From: an uncultured Bordetella sp. | Lineage (GTDB): Bacteria; Pseudomonadota; Gammaproteobacteria; Burkholderiales; Burkholderiaceae_B | NCBI GenBank assembly: GCA_937881145.1 | Contig: CALGFL010000293.1 | Coordinates: 1 to 13,552, forward strand | DNA length: 13,552 nucleotides | Direction: 5' to 3' | Part shown: positions 1 to 6,091 of the stretch, piece after piece | Numbering within the stretch: position 1 is the first letter of the stretch | Layout of the letters: the number at the start of each line of letters is the position of its first letter | Notes under the pieces: generated by a model | Seen by the model: only the letters and a program-made list of their open reading frames with translations | Databases searched by the model: none | Told to the model about the DNA's origin: nothing | Program-made: the position numbers and the translations under genes

Positions 1-638
1 AGCACATAGGCCGAACCCGCCGGCGCGATGCCCGGAGCGTGCTCGACGCGGTGCAGGGTCTTGGCGTAGACGCCCCAGCCGCGCGGGCTCCAGGCCAGCG
101 GCAAGGCGCGATGCGCGGGGTCGTCCGATACGATGGCTTCGCCGCGGCGGTTCAGGTCGCCCGGGGTTTCACCCAGGCCGTAGATGCGCTCACCCGTCTT
201 GAGTGCGAAGCTCGCCGTCCAGAAAGCGTCTTCGGGTTTGCCCAAAGCCTGGTGAGCGAACGCGTTGCTTGCCGCGGAAGCCAGCACGGCATGACCGCCG
301 CGCGACAAGGTGATGCGCAGGGGCTTGGTCTGCACGTCGAGCGTTACGTCGCCTTGCTCGATGCGCCAGCCGCCCGCGCGCGGCGCGACAGTCGCTTCGC
401 CCACGGCTTCCTGGCGGGCCAGCAGCATTTCGGCCAGCACGCGTGCGCGCTGACTGGCCTTCTCGTCGTTCAAGAGGGCCGGGTCGCCGCAGCGCAAGCG
501 GAACACGCCCGGCGCATGGGCCTCGATCGCCATGGATAAGCCGCCCCCCAGGTCGAAATCGATACGGCTGGGACGGCTCGTCGACAGCTGGGCGTTTTCA
601 AGTGGAGTAAGTTGGACTAAGCTGGACTTAGGCGGCAC
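1..638 (-). CDS. Glycoside hydrolase family 31 protein (alpha-glucosidase-like), N-terminal part
   Basis: Partial gene: 212 codons are present and the 3' end, with the catalytic barrel, lies beyond the left edge. The translation has the N-terminal beta-sandwich typical of GH31 enzymes (residues about 25-145, including PGVFRLRCG near 43-51). It then has the family signature YGLGE at 153-157 followed by LNRRGE (162-167) and SPRGWGVY (184-191), which resembles the GH31 stretch just before the barrel. GH31 enzymes hydrolyse or transfer alpha-linked glucosyl or xylosyl groups; the substrate here cannot be told. I chose the GTG at 638-636 because a GAGGT ribosome-binding site lies 6 nt upstream and a stop codon precedes it in frame. 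The next start, ATG at 533, would cut into the conserved sandwich. No signal peptide is visible, so it is probably cytoplasmic. It lies on the same strand as mnmC but about 200 bp downstream of it, so it probably has its own promoter. Confidence 0.82.
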   Translation of the reverse strand, partial: MPPKSSLVQLTPLENAQLSTSRPSRIDFDLGGGLSMAIEAHAPGVFRLRCGDPALLNDEKASQRARVLAEMLLARQEAVGEATVAPRAGGWRIEQGDVTLDVQTKPLRITLSRGGHAVLASAASNAFAHQALGKPEDAFWTASFALKTGERIYGLGETPGDLNRRGEAIVSDDPAHRALPLAWSPRGWGVYAKTLHRVEHAPGIAPAGSAYV

Positions 639-678
639 GGCAAGACCTCGGGTTCTGGGTCAGAAGGCTAAAGCCTCT

Positions 679-707
679 ATTTTGACGGATTTGGCTTTTG
701 AAATAAA
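679..707 (-). promoter_or_regulatory. Weak candidate promoter for the GH31 gene
   Basis: On the minus strand a TTTATT (707-702) and a CAAAAT (684-679) are separated by 17 bp. They match the sigma-70 hexamers at 3/6 and 4/6 positions. Transcription would start near 672, giving a leader of about 34 nt before the GTG at 638. The match is weak; the placement is the main support. Confidence 0.22.
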
Positions 708-709
708 CT
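682..709 (+). promoter_or_regulatory. Candidate sigma-70 promoter pointing away from the GH31 gene
   Basis: TTGACG (682-687, 5/6 to the -35 consensus) and TAAACT (704-709, 4/6 to the -10 consensus) are 16 bp apart on the plus strand. No plus-strand gene follows. A transcript from about 716 would run into the hairpin and T-tract at 758-777. It overlaps the weak minus-strand promoter proposed for the GH31 gene. Confidence 0.3.
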
Positions 710-715
710 CGGCGC

Positions 716-777
716 CCTTCGAACCTGGGCCGGCAGGTGCCTGGCAGACACAAAATCGGGCCATGACAGCCCTTTTT
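716..777 (+). ncRNA. Candidate small RNA of about 60 nt (tentative)
   Basis: The span is bounded by a plausible plus-strand promoter (682-709) and an intrinsic-terminator-like hairpin with five T residues (758-777). Inside it a second short stem can form (ACCTG at 723-727 with CAGGT at 734-738). I do not recognise the sequence as a known RNA family. The alternative is that the hairpin simply terminates mnmC on the other strand and the promoter match is chance. Confidence 0.2.
758..777. terminator. Hairpin with T-tract, possible bidirectional terminator downstream of mnmC
   Basis: GGGC (758-761) pairs with GCCC (769-772) across a 7-nt loop. On the plus strand TTTTT follows at 773-777. On the minus strand the hairpin is followed by GATTTTG, so it could also end mnmC transcription, whose stop codon is 63 nt upstream. 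The stem is only 4 bp, so termination would be modest. Confidence 0.35.
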
Positions 778-839
778 CATGCCCTGGCAGGGGTCGGAAC
801 AGGCTTGCGCCTGGCGCCGGCGACCCGCCGCTTTCCCGA

Positions 840-2699
840 TTACCGCGGCAAAATCTGGCCGATCAGGTCGGTTTCCAGGGGCAAAGGCTCGCCGCAGAGC
901 CAGGCTGCGATCAAATCCCCCCCCAAAGCCGACCAGCTCAGGCCCCGCGAGGCATAACCGGTCGCCAGCCAGACCCCCGGGGCATGGGTCAGAGGCCCGA
1001 TGGCCGGCAGCCGCCCCGGCAGCACGGCCCGCCAGCCGGCCCAGCCGGGCAGGTCGCCCGCCGGCAGCCCGCGCAGAGCGTGCCCCGCCTCCTCGCCCAT
1101 CAATCCCGCTGCCTTGTCCAGATTGACGCGCTGTCCCGCCGCGCTCACCTCGGTCTCCTGGGCGCCGTGCGCGTATGTGCTGCCCGCCACGCACCAGCCC
1201 AGCACCTCGGGCAGCAGATAGCCCTCGCCGCCCACGATGCACCGCGGCCCGCCCTGCAAGGCGAACGCTGGCGCCTGCGTCACCTCGCCAGCCAAGGCAT
1301 GCATCTGTGCCAGCCTGGGCATAGGGTCCAGCAGGCCCCCGGCGCGCAACAGCGCCGGCACCTGGGCGGCACAGGCCAACACCACTTGCCCGGCTTCGGC
1401 CAGCACGGCGCCCCGCGCATCGCAAACCTGCCAAAGCCCTCCGGCCTGCCGCAGGCTCGCCGCCGCGCCGGTCTTTCGGGTAATGCCCGGCGCGGACAAC
1501 AGCGCCATGACCAGCCTGTCCGGCCGCACCAGCAGACCGTCGCGAAAGTACACCCCGCCGCGCGCCACGGGCAGGCCCGCCAACTGCCCCGCCGCATCGG
1601 CGTCGACCGCCCGCGCCCACTGCGCGGGAAAAGCCAGACCGGACAAAGCCTGGGCCAAGGCCGTGGCCCGTCCGGCGTCGCGTTCCAGTTGCAAGGTGCC
1701 GCAGCGGCGCACCGCATCGTCCATGCCGGCCCAGCGCCGCAGGGCACGCTGGCTGCCGGCGCGCGACAGGCGCGCCCGCGGGTTGTCGTCCCGCGCGATC
1801 ACCGGCGTCAGGGCGGCCGCCAAATGACCGCGATGCGCTCCCGCATCGCCCACGGGCGCCAGCACCGTCACCGTCCGGCCGCGCAGCGCCAGCGCCTGGG
1901 CCACGCCGGCGCCGGCCAGGCCGGCACCTATCACCAGCACCGATGCCGCGTCGTCGTCGGCCAGCCCGCAAGTCGGCCCGGCCGGCGCCGAGCGAGTGCC
2001 TACGATCATGTGCAGCTTGCTGTAGCCCTGTTCGCGCCGCACCTCGAAGCCGGTGGCGGCCAGCGTGCGCCGCACATTGCCGGCGCTGGCCCATGTCGCC
2101 AGCGTGGCATCGGGCGCGGCCAGCCGCGCCAAGGCGCCCAGCACTTCGGGCGACCACATCGCGGGGTTGCGGCTGGGCGCGAAACCGTCGAAAAAGTAGG
2201 CATCCACGCGCGCGGACAGGCGCGGCGCAACCACTGCGGCCTCGCCGAAAGCAAGCGTCAGCGTGACGGCCCCTCCCTCGAATTCCAATCGGTGCAGACC
2301 GGGCAGCAGCTCCGGCCATTGCGCGATCAAGACATCGGCCGATGCGCGCAATGCTTGCGGCAGATGCCGGTCCCACGCCGCGCGCAACGCTTCGCGTTCC
2401 AACGGGTGCCCTTCGATCGACACCACGTGCAAGCGCGTCGCGCGTCGCGGGTCGGCGCGCCAGGCCCGCCACAGCGCCAGAAAATTCAACCCCAGCCCGA
2501 AACCGGTCTCGCACACCGTGAACCGGGCGCGGCCTTGCCAGCGCCGCGGCAGATCGTTGCCGCGCAGAAACACCTGTTCGGCCTGCCCCAATGCATCCGT
2601 ACGCGAGTGGTAGACATCGCCATAGGTGGCGCTGTACAGGTGCCCCGCGTCATCGAGCGACAAGACCGCGGGCTGCAAGGGTATGTAGGAAGAAGTCAT
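840..2699 (-). CDS. mnmC: Bifunctional tRNA (mnm5s2U34) methyltransferase / FAD-dependent cmnm5s2U34 oxidoreductase MnmC
   Basis: MnmC completes the mnm5s2U modification at position 34 of certain tRNAs. The C-terminal FAD domain removes the carboxymethyl group of cmnm5s2U and the N-terminal domain methylates the resulting amine with S-adenosylmethionine. The 619-residue product shows both halves: a methyltransferase with ETGFGLG at about 64-70 and [11 protein letters not shown] at 169-179, then a Rossmann FAD site [12 protein letters not shown] at about 254-265. The MnmC-type stretch [15 protein letters not shown] (about 296-310) and a C-terminal [15 protein letters not shown] complete it. 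Length is close to the E. coli protein (about 668 aa). ATG at 2699 is preferred; a TTG four codons upstream is also open. Neither has a clear Shine-Dalgarno sequence. The gene is divergent from the inositol monophosphatase gene, with 116 bp between the starts. Confidence 0.94.
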   Translation of the reverse strand: MTSSYIPLQPAVLSLDDAGHLYSATYGDVYHSRTDALGQAEQVFLRGNDLPRRWQGRARFTVCETGFGLGLNFLALWRAWRADPRRATRLHVVSIEGHPLEREALRAAWDRHLPQALRASADVLIAQWPELLPGLHRLEFEGGAVTLTLAFGEAAVVAPRLSARVDAYFFDGFAPSRNPAMWSPEVLGALARLAAPDATLATWASAGNVRRTLAATGFEVRREQGYSKLHMIVGTRSAPAGPTCGLADDDAASVLVIGAGLAGAGVAQALALRGRTVTVLAPVGDAGAHRGHLAAALTPVIARDDNPRARLSRAGSQRALRRWAGMDDAVRRCGTLQLERDAGRATALAQALSGLAFPAQWARAVDADAAGQLAGLPVARGGVYFRDGLLVRPDRLVMALLSAPGITRKTGAAASLRQAGGLWQVCDARGAVLAEAGQVVLACAAQVPALLRAGGLLDPMPRLAQMHALAGEVTQAPAFALQGGPRCIVGGEGYLLPEVLGWCVAGSTYAHGAQETEVSAAGQRVNLDKAAGLMGEEAGHALRGLPAGDLPGWAGWRAVLPGRLPAIGPLTHAPGVWLATGYASRGLSWSALGGDLIAAWLCGEPLPLETDLIGQILPR

Positions 2700-2803
2700 A
2701 GGAAGTTGCAAAAAGCGCCGTCAACATATCAGAACTCGTTGGCTATGCGCCACGCACGATGCACAAACGGCCCGCCGACACAATCGCGCACAACGGGCAG
2801 GCT

Positions 2804-2809
2804 TACACT
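2804..2809 (+). promoter_or_regulatory. Candidate -10 element placing the transcript start at the ATG of the phosphatase gene
   Basis: TACACT (4/6 to consensus) lies 6 bp before the ATG at 2816, so transcription would begin at or next to the start codon. No convincing -35 is seen 16-18 bp upstream. No Shine-Dalgarno sequence lies at normal spacing before 2816; GGGCAGG at 2795-2801 is too far away. Together these are compatible with a leaderless mRNA. Confidence 0.25.
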
Positions 2810-2815
2810 GCATGT

Positions 2816-3688
2816 ATGCAGAACATCAGCCACCCCAAGCATTCATCGCTCGATCTGCGCGCTGCCATCGACGCCGCCGTTACCGCCGCGCACACCGGCG
2901 CAGCCGTGCTGCAATCGTACGCGCACCATCGGGCCGATCTGGTCATCGACCACAAAGCGCGCAACGACCTGGTCTCTCAGGCCGATCGCGAGGCCGAAGC
3001 CGCCGTCATCGACGCGTTGCAGGCCCGCATGCCGGGCCTGGGCATCGTGGCGGAAGAAACGGGCGGCGTGCCGCAAGGCCCGGCTACCTGGTACATCGAT
3101 CCGCTGGACGGCACCACCAATTACTTGAGCGGCATCCCGCACTACGCCGTGTCCATCGCGCTGATCGCGCACGCCGGCACGGCGGTGGCAATAGGCGAAC
3201 CCGTCGCGGTCGACACGCCCGTGATCGGCGTGGTCTACGACCCCTGTCGCGAAGAGCTGTTCACCGGCGTCTACGGCATCGGCTCGTGGCTCAACGGCCG
3301 GCGCATCGCCTGCTCGCGCACGCCCAGCCTGGCCGAATCCGTCGTGGCCACGGGTTTTCCATTCCGCGATTTTTCCTTCGCCGAAGAGTACATGCCCATG
3401 CTGCACGACGCCATCCACACCACGCGCGGCGTGCGCCGCCAGGGCGCGGCCGCGTTGGACCTGGCCTGGACGGCCTGCGGACGCTATGACGGCTACTGGG
3501 AAATGGGCCTGGCCCCCTGGGACGTGGCCGCCGGCACGCTGATCCTGCGCGAAGCGGGCGGCGTCTGCACCGACATGTACAACATCGATTCCTGGCCCAG
3601 GGGCGGCTATGTGGTCGCGGGTAACCCGCAAGTCCACAAAGCGCTGCAAGCTATGATCGCGCCGCATCTCAAGCCCAGGCAGGCCTGA
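2816..3688 (+). CDS. Inositol monophosphatase family protein (SuhB-like)
   Basis: A 290-residue member of the Mg2+-dependent, lithium-sensitive phosphatase family, which acts on inositol monophosphates or related small phosphorylated substrates in the cytoplasm. Metal ligands are visible: EE at 80-81, the DPLDGTTN motif at 95-102 (Asp95, Asp98) and WDVAAG at 235-240 (Asp236) followed by EAGG. It is somewhat longer than E. coli SuhB (267 aa), mainly through a roughly 12-residue insert near 120-135 and an N-terminal extension. I chose ATG 2816 because the upstream in-frame codon at 2759 adds residues unlike the family. Neither start has a good ribosome-binding site. The family also includes CysQ-type nucleotidases and SuhB, which has an RNA polymerase role in E. 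coli. The sequence alone does not assign the substrate, so no symbol is given. Confidence 0.85.
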   Translation: MQNISHPKHSSLDLRAAIDAAVTAAHTGAAVLQSYAHHRADLVIDHKARNDLVSQADREAEAAVIDALQARMPGLGIVAEETGGVPQGPATWYIDPLDGTTNYLSGIPHYAVSIALIAHAGTAVAIGEPVAVDTPVIGVVYDPCREELFTGVYGIGSWLNGRRIACSRTPSLAESVVATGFPFRDFSFAEEYMPMLHDAIHTTRGVRRQGAAALDLAWTACGRYDGYWEMGLAPWDVAAGTLILREAGGVCTDMYNIDSWPRGGYVVAGNPQVHKALQAMIAPHLKPRQA

Positions 3689-3762
3689 GCAAGCCGCGCG
3701 CCGGCGCCGGTTCGCGCGACGCGCACGGCAAGGCGACGAATTCGGCCGTTGATGCTACGCTT

Positions 3763-3781
3763 GTGAGGATATTTTTCTCAC
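3763..3781 (+). promoter_or_regulatory. AT-rich 19-bp dyad upstream of the M20D gene, candidate operator/promoter
   Basis: GTGAGGATATTTTTCTCAC is an imperfect palindrome: seven of nine half-site positions pair, with outer arms GTGAG and CTCAC. It ends 23 bp before the ATG at 3805 in an otherwise GC-rich spacer. It contains TATTTT (3770-3775), which could be a -10, with TTGATG at 3749-3754 as a short-spaced (15 bp) -35. A closely similar stretch occurs upstream of the Lrp-family regulator gene, at 5976-5992 on the minus strand. Confidence 0.35.
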
Positions 3782-3804
3782 GCGTTTCACACGCCGCACC
3801 CATC

Positions 3805-5010
3805 ATGAAGCTGATCGAACCCATTGTTGCCTGGCAGGATGAAATCGCCCGCGTCCGACGAGACCTGCACGCACATCCCGAACTGTCCTACGAAGAATTC
3901 CGCACCGCCGACATCGTCGCCGCCAAGCTGCAGGAATGGGGCATCGCCATCGACCGCGGCCTGGGCGGCACCGGCGTGGTCGGCATCATCGAAGGCAAAC
4001 TGCCGCAGGATCCGGCCAAACCGCGCGCCATCGGCCTGCGCGCCGACATGGACGCCCTGCCCATGCAGGAACTGAACGCCTTCGAGCACCGCAGCCAGCA
4101 CGACGGCAAGATGCACGCCTGCGGCCACGACGGCCACACCGCGATGCTGCTGGGCGCGGCGCGCTACCTGGCCCAGCACCGCGACTTCGCCGGCACGGTC
4201 TATGTGATTTTCCAGCCCGCCGAAGAAGGCGGCGCCGGCGCCCAGCGCATGATCGACGATGGCCTGTTCACGAAGTTCCCCATGGAAGCGGTGTTCGGCA
4301 TGCACAACTGGCCCGGCTTCAAGGTAGGCCAGTTCGGCGTGACGGCCGGCGCCATCATGGCCTCGGCCAACGAATTCTCCATCGTCATCAAGGGCAAGGG
4401 CGCACATGGCGGCATGCCGCACCTGGGCCACGACCCCATCATGGCGGCGGTGCAGATGGCGGCGTCCATGCAGACCATCGTCTCGCGCAACCGCAACCCG
4501 AGCGAAGCCGCGGTGCTCAGCATCACGCAGATCCACGCCGGCAGCGCCGACAACGTCATCCCCACCGATGCACAACTGCGCGGCACGGTGCGCACCTTCA
4601 CCACCGAGATGACCGATCTCATCGAGCGCCGCATGCGCGAGATCGCCGAACACACGGCCGCCGCGATGAACTGCCAGGTCGAGTTCGCCTTCGCCCGCAA
4701 CTATCCGCCCACCCTCAACGATCCCGAAGAAACCGCTTTCTGCGCCGACGTCATGCGCGGCATCGTGGGCGAGGCCAATGTCGACGACCACGTCACGCCG
4801 ACCATGGGCGCCGAAGACTTCTCCTACATGCTGCTGCAAAAGCCCGGCTGCTACGTCTGGATCGGCAACGGCGACGGCGAGCACCGCGCGCAAGGCCACG
4901 GCATGGGCCCGTGCATGCTGCACAACGGCAGCTACGACTTCAACGACGCGCTGCTGCCGCTGGGCGCGACCTACTGGGTTCAGCTGGCGCTCAAGCGCCT
5001 GGCCAAATAA
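3805..5010 (+). CDS. M20D family metal-dependent amidohydrolase (hippurate / N-acyl-amino-acid hydrolase type)
   Basis: A 401-residue cytoplasmic metallopeptidase-fold enzyme that would cleave an amide bond between an acyl group and an amino acid. Known relatives act on hippurate, indole-acetyl-amino acids, N-acetyl-diaminopimelate or N-acetyl-cysteine conjugates. Visible motifs in order: DLHAHPELSYEE (20-31), LRADMDALPM (78-87), HACGHDGHT (104-112, with Cys106 and His108 as metal ligands), PAEEGG (138-143, Glu140/141), GMHNWPG (165-171, His167), GKGAHGGMPH (197-206), GAEDFSYML and a final His at 373. Length is normal for the family. ATG 3805 begins the family-typical N-terminus; the frame is open upstream to a GTG at 3763, but that would lie inside the AT-rich dyad. 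No clear ribosome-binding site is seen. The yciA-like gene starts 28 bp after the stop. The exact substrate is unknown. Confidence 0.88.
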   Translation: MKLIEPIVAWQDEIARVRRDLHAHPELSYEEFRTADIVAAKLQEWGIAIDRGLGGTGVVGIIEGKLPQDPAKPRAIGLRADMDALPMQELNAFEHRSQHDGKMHACGHDGHTAMLLGAARYLAQHRDFAGTVYVIFQPAEEGGAGAQRMIDDGLFTKFPMEAVFGMHNWPGFKVGQFGVTAGAIMASANEFSIVIKGKGAHGGMPHLGHDPIMAAVQMAASMQTIVSRNRNPSEAAVLSITQIHAGSADNVIPTDAQLRGTVRTFTTEMTDLIERRMREIAEHTAAAMNCQVEFAFARNYPPTLNDPEETAFCADVMRGIVGEANVDDHVTPTMGAEDFSYMLLQKPGCYVWIGNGDGEHRAQGHGMGPCMLHNGSYDFNDALLPLGATYWVQLALKRLAK

Positions 5011-5038
5011 CCCCACCGCAGCCTACCGGAGTCCGACC

Positions 5039-5440
5039 ATGTCCACGCCCCCCGACAACGTCAAGCTGCCCGACCTCGAGCCCGTGCTGCGCGTCATGCC
5101 CATGCCGACCGACTCGAACATCCACGGCGACGTGTTCGGCGGCTGGATCATGTCGCAGGTCGACATCGCGGGCGCCATTCCGGCCGCGCGCCGCGCCGAC
5201 GGCCGGGTCGCCACCGTTTCGGTGAATGCCTTCGTCTTCAAGCAGCCGGTGTTCGTGGGCGATCTGCTCAGCTTCTACGCCAAGATCGTCAGGACCGGCG
5301 TCACCTCGGTTACCGTCGAGGTGGACGTCTACGCTCAGCGCCAGCGCCTGGACGCCGAGATCGTCAAGGTCACCGAGGCGACGCTGACCTACGTGGCGAC
5401 CGACGACGCGCGCCGCAGCCGCCCCCTGCCGCCGCTGTAG
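5039..5440 (+). CDS. yciA: Acyl-CoA thioesterase, YciA-type hotdog fold
   Basis: A 133-residue single hotdog-domain protein expected to hydrolyse acyl-CoA thioesters to free acid and CoA in the cytoplasm. It follows E. coli YciA closely: VLRVMPMPTDSN (residues 16-27) then HGDVFGGWIMSQVDIAGA (29-46), which holds the helix of the hotdog fold and the expected catalytic Asp (42). A conserved strand then ends at LTYVATDD. Length equals YciA (132 aa). ATG 5039 has a good GGAG ribosome-binding site (5028-5031) at 7-nt spacing. It lies 28 bp after the M20D gene and is probably co-transcribed with it. It converges on the Lrp-family gene, with 57 bp between stop codons and no convincing hairpin terminator; only a T-run at about 5458-5462 is seen. 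The symbol rests on similarity recalled by eye. Confidence 0.88.
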   Translation: MSTPPDNVKLPDLEPVLRVMPMPTDSNIHGDVFGGWIMSQVDIAGAIPAARRADGRVATVSVNAFVFKQPVFVGDLLSFYAKIVRTGVTSVTVEVDVYAQRQRLDAEIVKVTEATLTYVATDDARRSRPLPPL

Positions 5441-5497
5441 CGCCTCGCCCGGCCCCCTTTTTGCAAGCCGCCTCTGCCGATCGCCTCGCAGGGAGGG

Positions 5498-5956
5498 TCA
5501 GTCCACGCCCAGGGGCAGTTCCATGGTGCTCTTGATGACTTCCATGGAAAAACTGGCGCTCACGTCCAGCAGGTCCACCATCTCGATCAGCCGGCGGTAG
5601 AACCGGTCGTACGCCGCCATGTCCTGGACCACCACCTTCAGCAGGTAGTCCACGTCGCCCGCCATGCGGTAAAACTCCACCACATTGGGCAGGGCCATCA
5701 CGGCGCCGACCAGGCTCTGCGTCCATTTGGCATTGTGCTGGCTGGTGCGGATGGACACGAAAACGGTGAGATTGAACCCCAGTGCCTGCGGATTGAGCAC
5801 CACCGCGTTGCGCACGATGATGCCGTCTTCCCTGAGTTTCTGGATGCGCCGCCAGCACGGCGTCACGGACAGATTGACCTGCTCGGCGATCTCGGCCACC
5901 GACAAGTCGGCATTCTTCTGCATGAGCCCGAGAATCTTGAAATCCGTCTGATCCAT
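5498..5956 (-). CDS. Lrp/AsnC family transcriptional regulator, DecR-like
   Basis: A 152-residue protein with the full Lrp/AsnC plan: an N-terminal winged helix-turn-helix (about 1-60, with LSVAEIAEQVNLSVTPCWRRI at 18-38) and a C-terminal RAM ligand-binding domain (about 65-145). It resembles E. coli DecR (YbaO) along its whole length: TPCWRR with Cys34, FVSIRTSQHN, FYRMAGDVDYLL (95-106), DMAAYDRFYRRL (112-123) and the tail SFSMEVIKST. DecR activates cysteine-detoxification genes when cysteine is present. That, with the divergent cysteine dioxygenase gene, suggests a cysteine-sensing role here; this is inference. ATG 5956 has an AAGGA ribosome-binding site at about 8-nt spacing. Autoregulation through the shared 128-bp intergenic region is likely for this family. 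Symbol left empty because orthology was not tested. Confidence 0.9.
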   Translation of the reverse strand: MDQTDFKILGLMQKNADLSVAEIAEQVNLSVTPCWRRIQKLREDGIIVRNAVVLNPQALGFNLTVFVSIRTSQHNAKWTQSLVGAVMALPNVVEFYRMAGDVDYLLKVVVQDMAAYDRFYRRLIEMVDLLDVSASFSMEVIKSTMELPLGVD

Positions 5957-5975
5957 AAGGGGTTCCTTCGCGCTG

Positions 5976-5992
5976 GAGAAAAATATTTCACT
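5976..5992 (-). promoter_or_regulatory. AT-rich motif upstream of the Lrp-family gene, related to the one at 3763-3781
   Basis: Read on the minus strand this is GTGAAATATTTTTCTCC. It shares GTGA and an unbroken ATATTTTTCTC with the dyad upstream of the M20D gene, in the same orientation relative to the downstream gene. It ends 19 bp before the ATG at 5956. It includes the palindrome AAATATTT (5982-5989) and a TATTTT that could serve as a -10. It may be an operator for the regulator itself, or both sites may only be similar promoters. Confidence 0.35.
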
Positions 5993-6010
5993 GCGGGCGT
6001 CATCCGACCC

Positions 6011-6029
6011 GAATTAGGCAAATTTATTC
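6011..6029 (+). promoter_or_regulatory. AT-rich imperfect dyad between the regulator and cysteine dioxygenase, candidate Lrp-type operator
   Basis: GAATTAGGCAAATTTATTC has outer arms GAAT/ATTC and an internal AAATTT. It sits in the 128-bp gap between two divergent genes, 55 bp before the dioxygenase ATG. Operators of Lrp/AsnC proteins are often loose AT-rich dyads of 13-19 bp repeated on one face of the helix, and a second AT-rich palindrome (AAATATTT, 5982-5989) lies about 38 bp away. The function is inferred. Confidence 0.35.
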
Positions 6030-6055
6030 CATGGACGGCGCTTTAGGATAGCTGG

Positions 6056-6091
6056 ATGCACATTCCTTCACGCGCCGAGCTGCCATGCTGA
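6056..6091 (+). CDS. Candidate 11-codon leader peptide upstream of and overlapping cysteine dioxygenase
   Basis: The frame reads MHIPSRAELPC and then TGA. Its ATG has an AGGA ribosome-binding site (6045-6048) at 7-nt spacing, clearly better than anything before the dioxygenase ATG. The last sense codon, TGC for Cys (6086-6088), overlaps the dioxygenase start (6085-6087). The stop TGA (6089-6091) overlaps its second and third codons. This arrangement would allow translational coupling, and a ribosome waiting for Cys-tRNA would cover the downstream start. It has only one Cys codon and could be chance, because any gene starting ATGCTGA gives TGC-TGA in this frame. Confidence 0.3.
   Translation: MHIPSRAELPC

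Noticed and set aside
39..539. A 166-codon plus-strand frame at the left edge
   Set aside because: The minus strand here encodes a GH31 N-terminus with the YGLGE and RGWGVY motifs, so the plus frame is a shadow.
628..2514. A 628-codon minus-strand frame overlapping mnmC and the gap before the GH31 gene
   Set aside because: It is an alternative frame of mnmC rich in Arg/Gly/Ala, with no domain; the mnmC frame is certain.
984..3128. A 714-codon plus-strand frame across mnmC and into the phosphatase gene
   Set aside because: It is antisense to mnmC and out of frame with the phosphatase gene, both of which carry full family motifs. The translation is low-complexity Arg/Gln/Pro-rich.
3787..5016. 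A 409-codon minus-strand frame opposite the M20D gene
   Set aside because: It mirrors the codon bias of the real gene; the composition is Ala/Val/His/Gly-rich with no motif.
6031..6051. A 6-codon frame starting at ATG 6031 upstream of cysteine dioxygenase
   Set aside because: No ribosome-binding site and no relation to the downstream start; the frame at 6056 is better supported.
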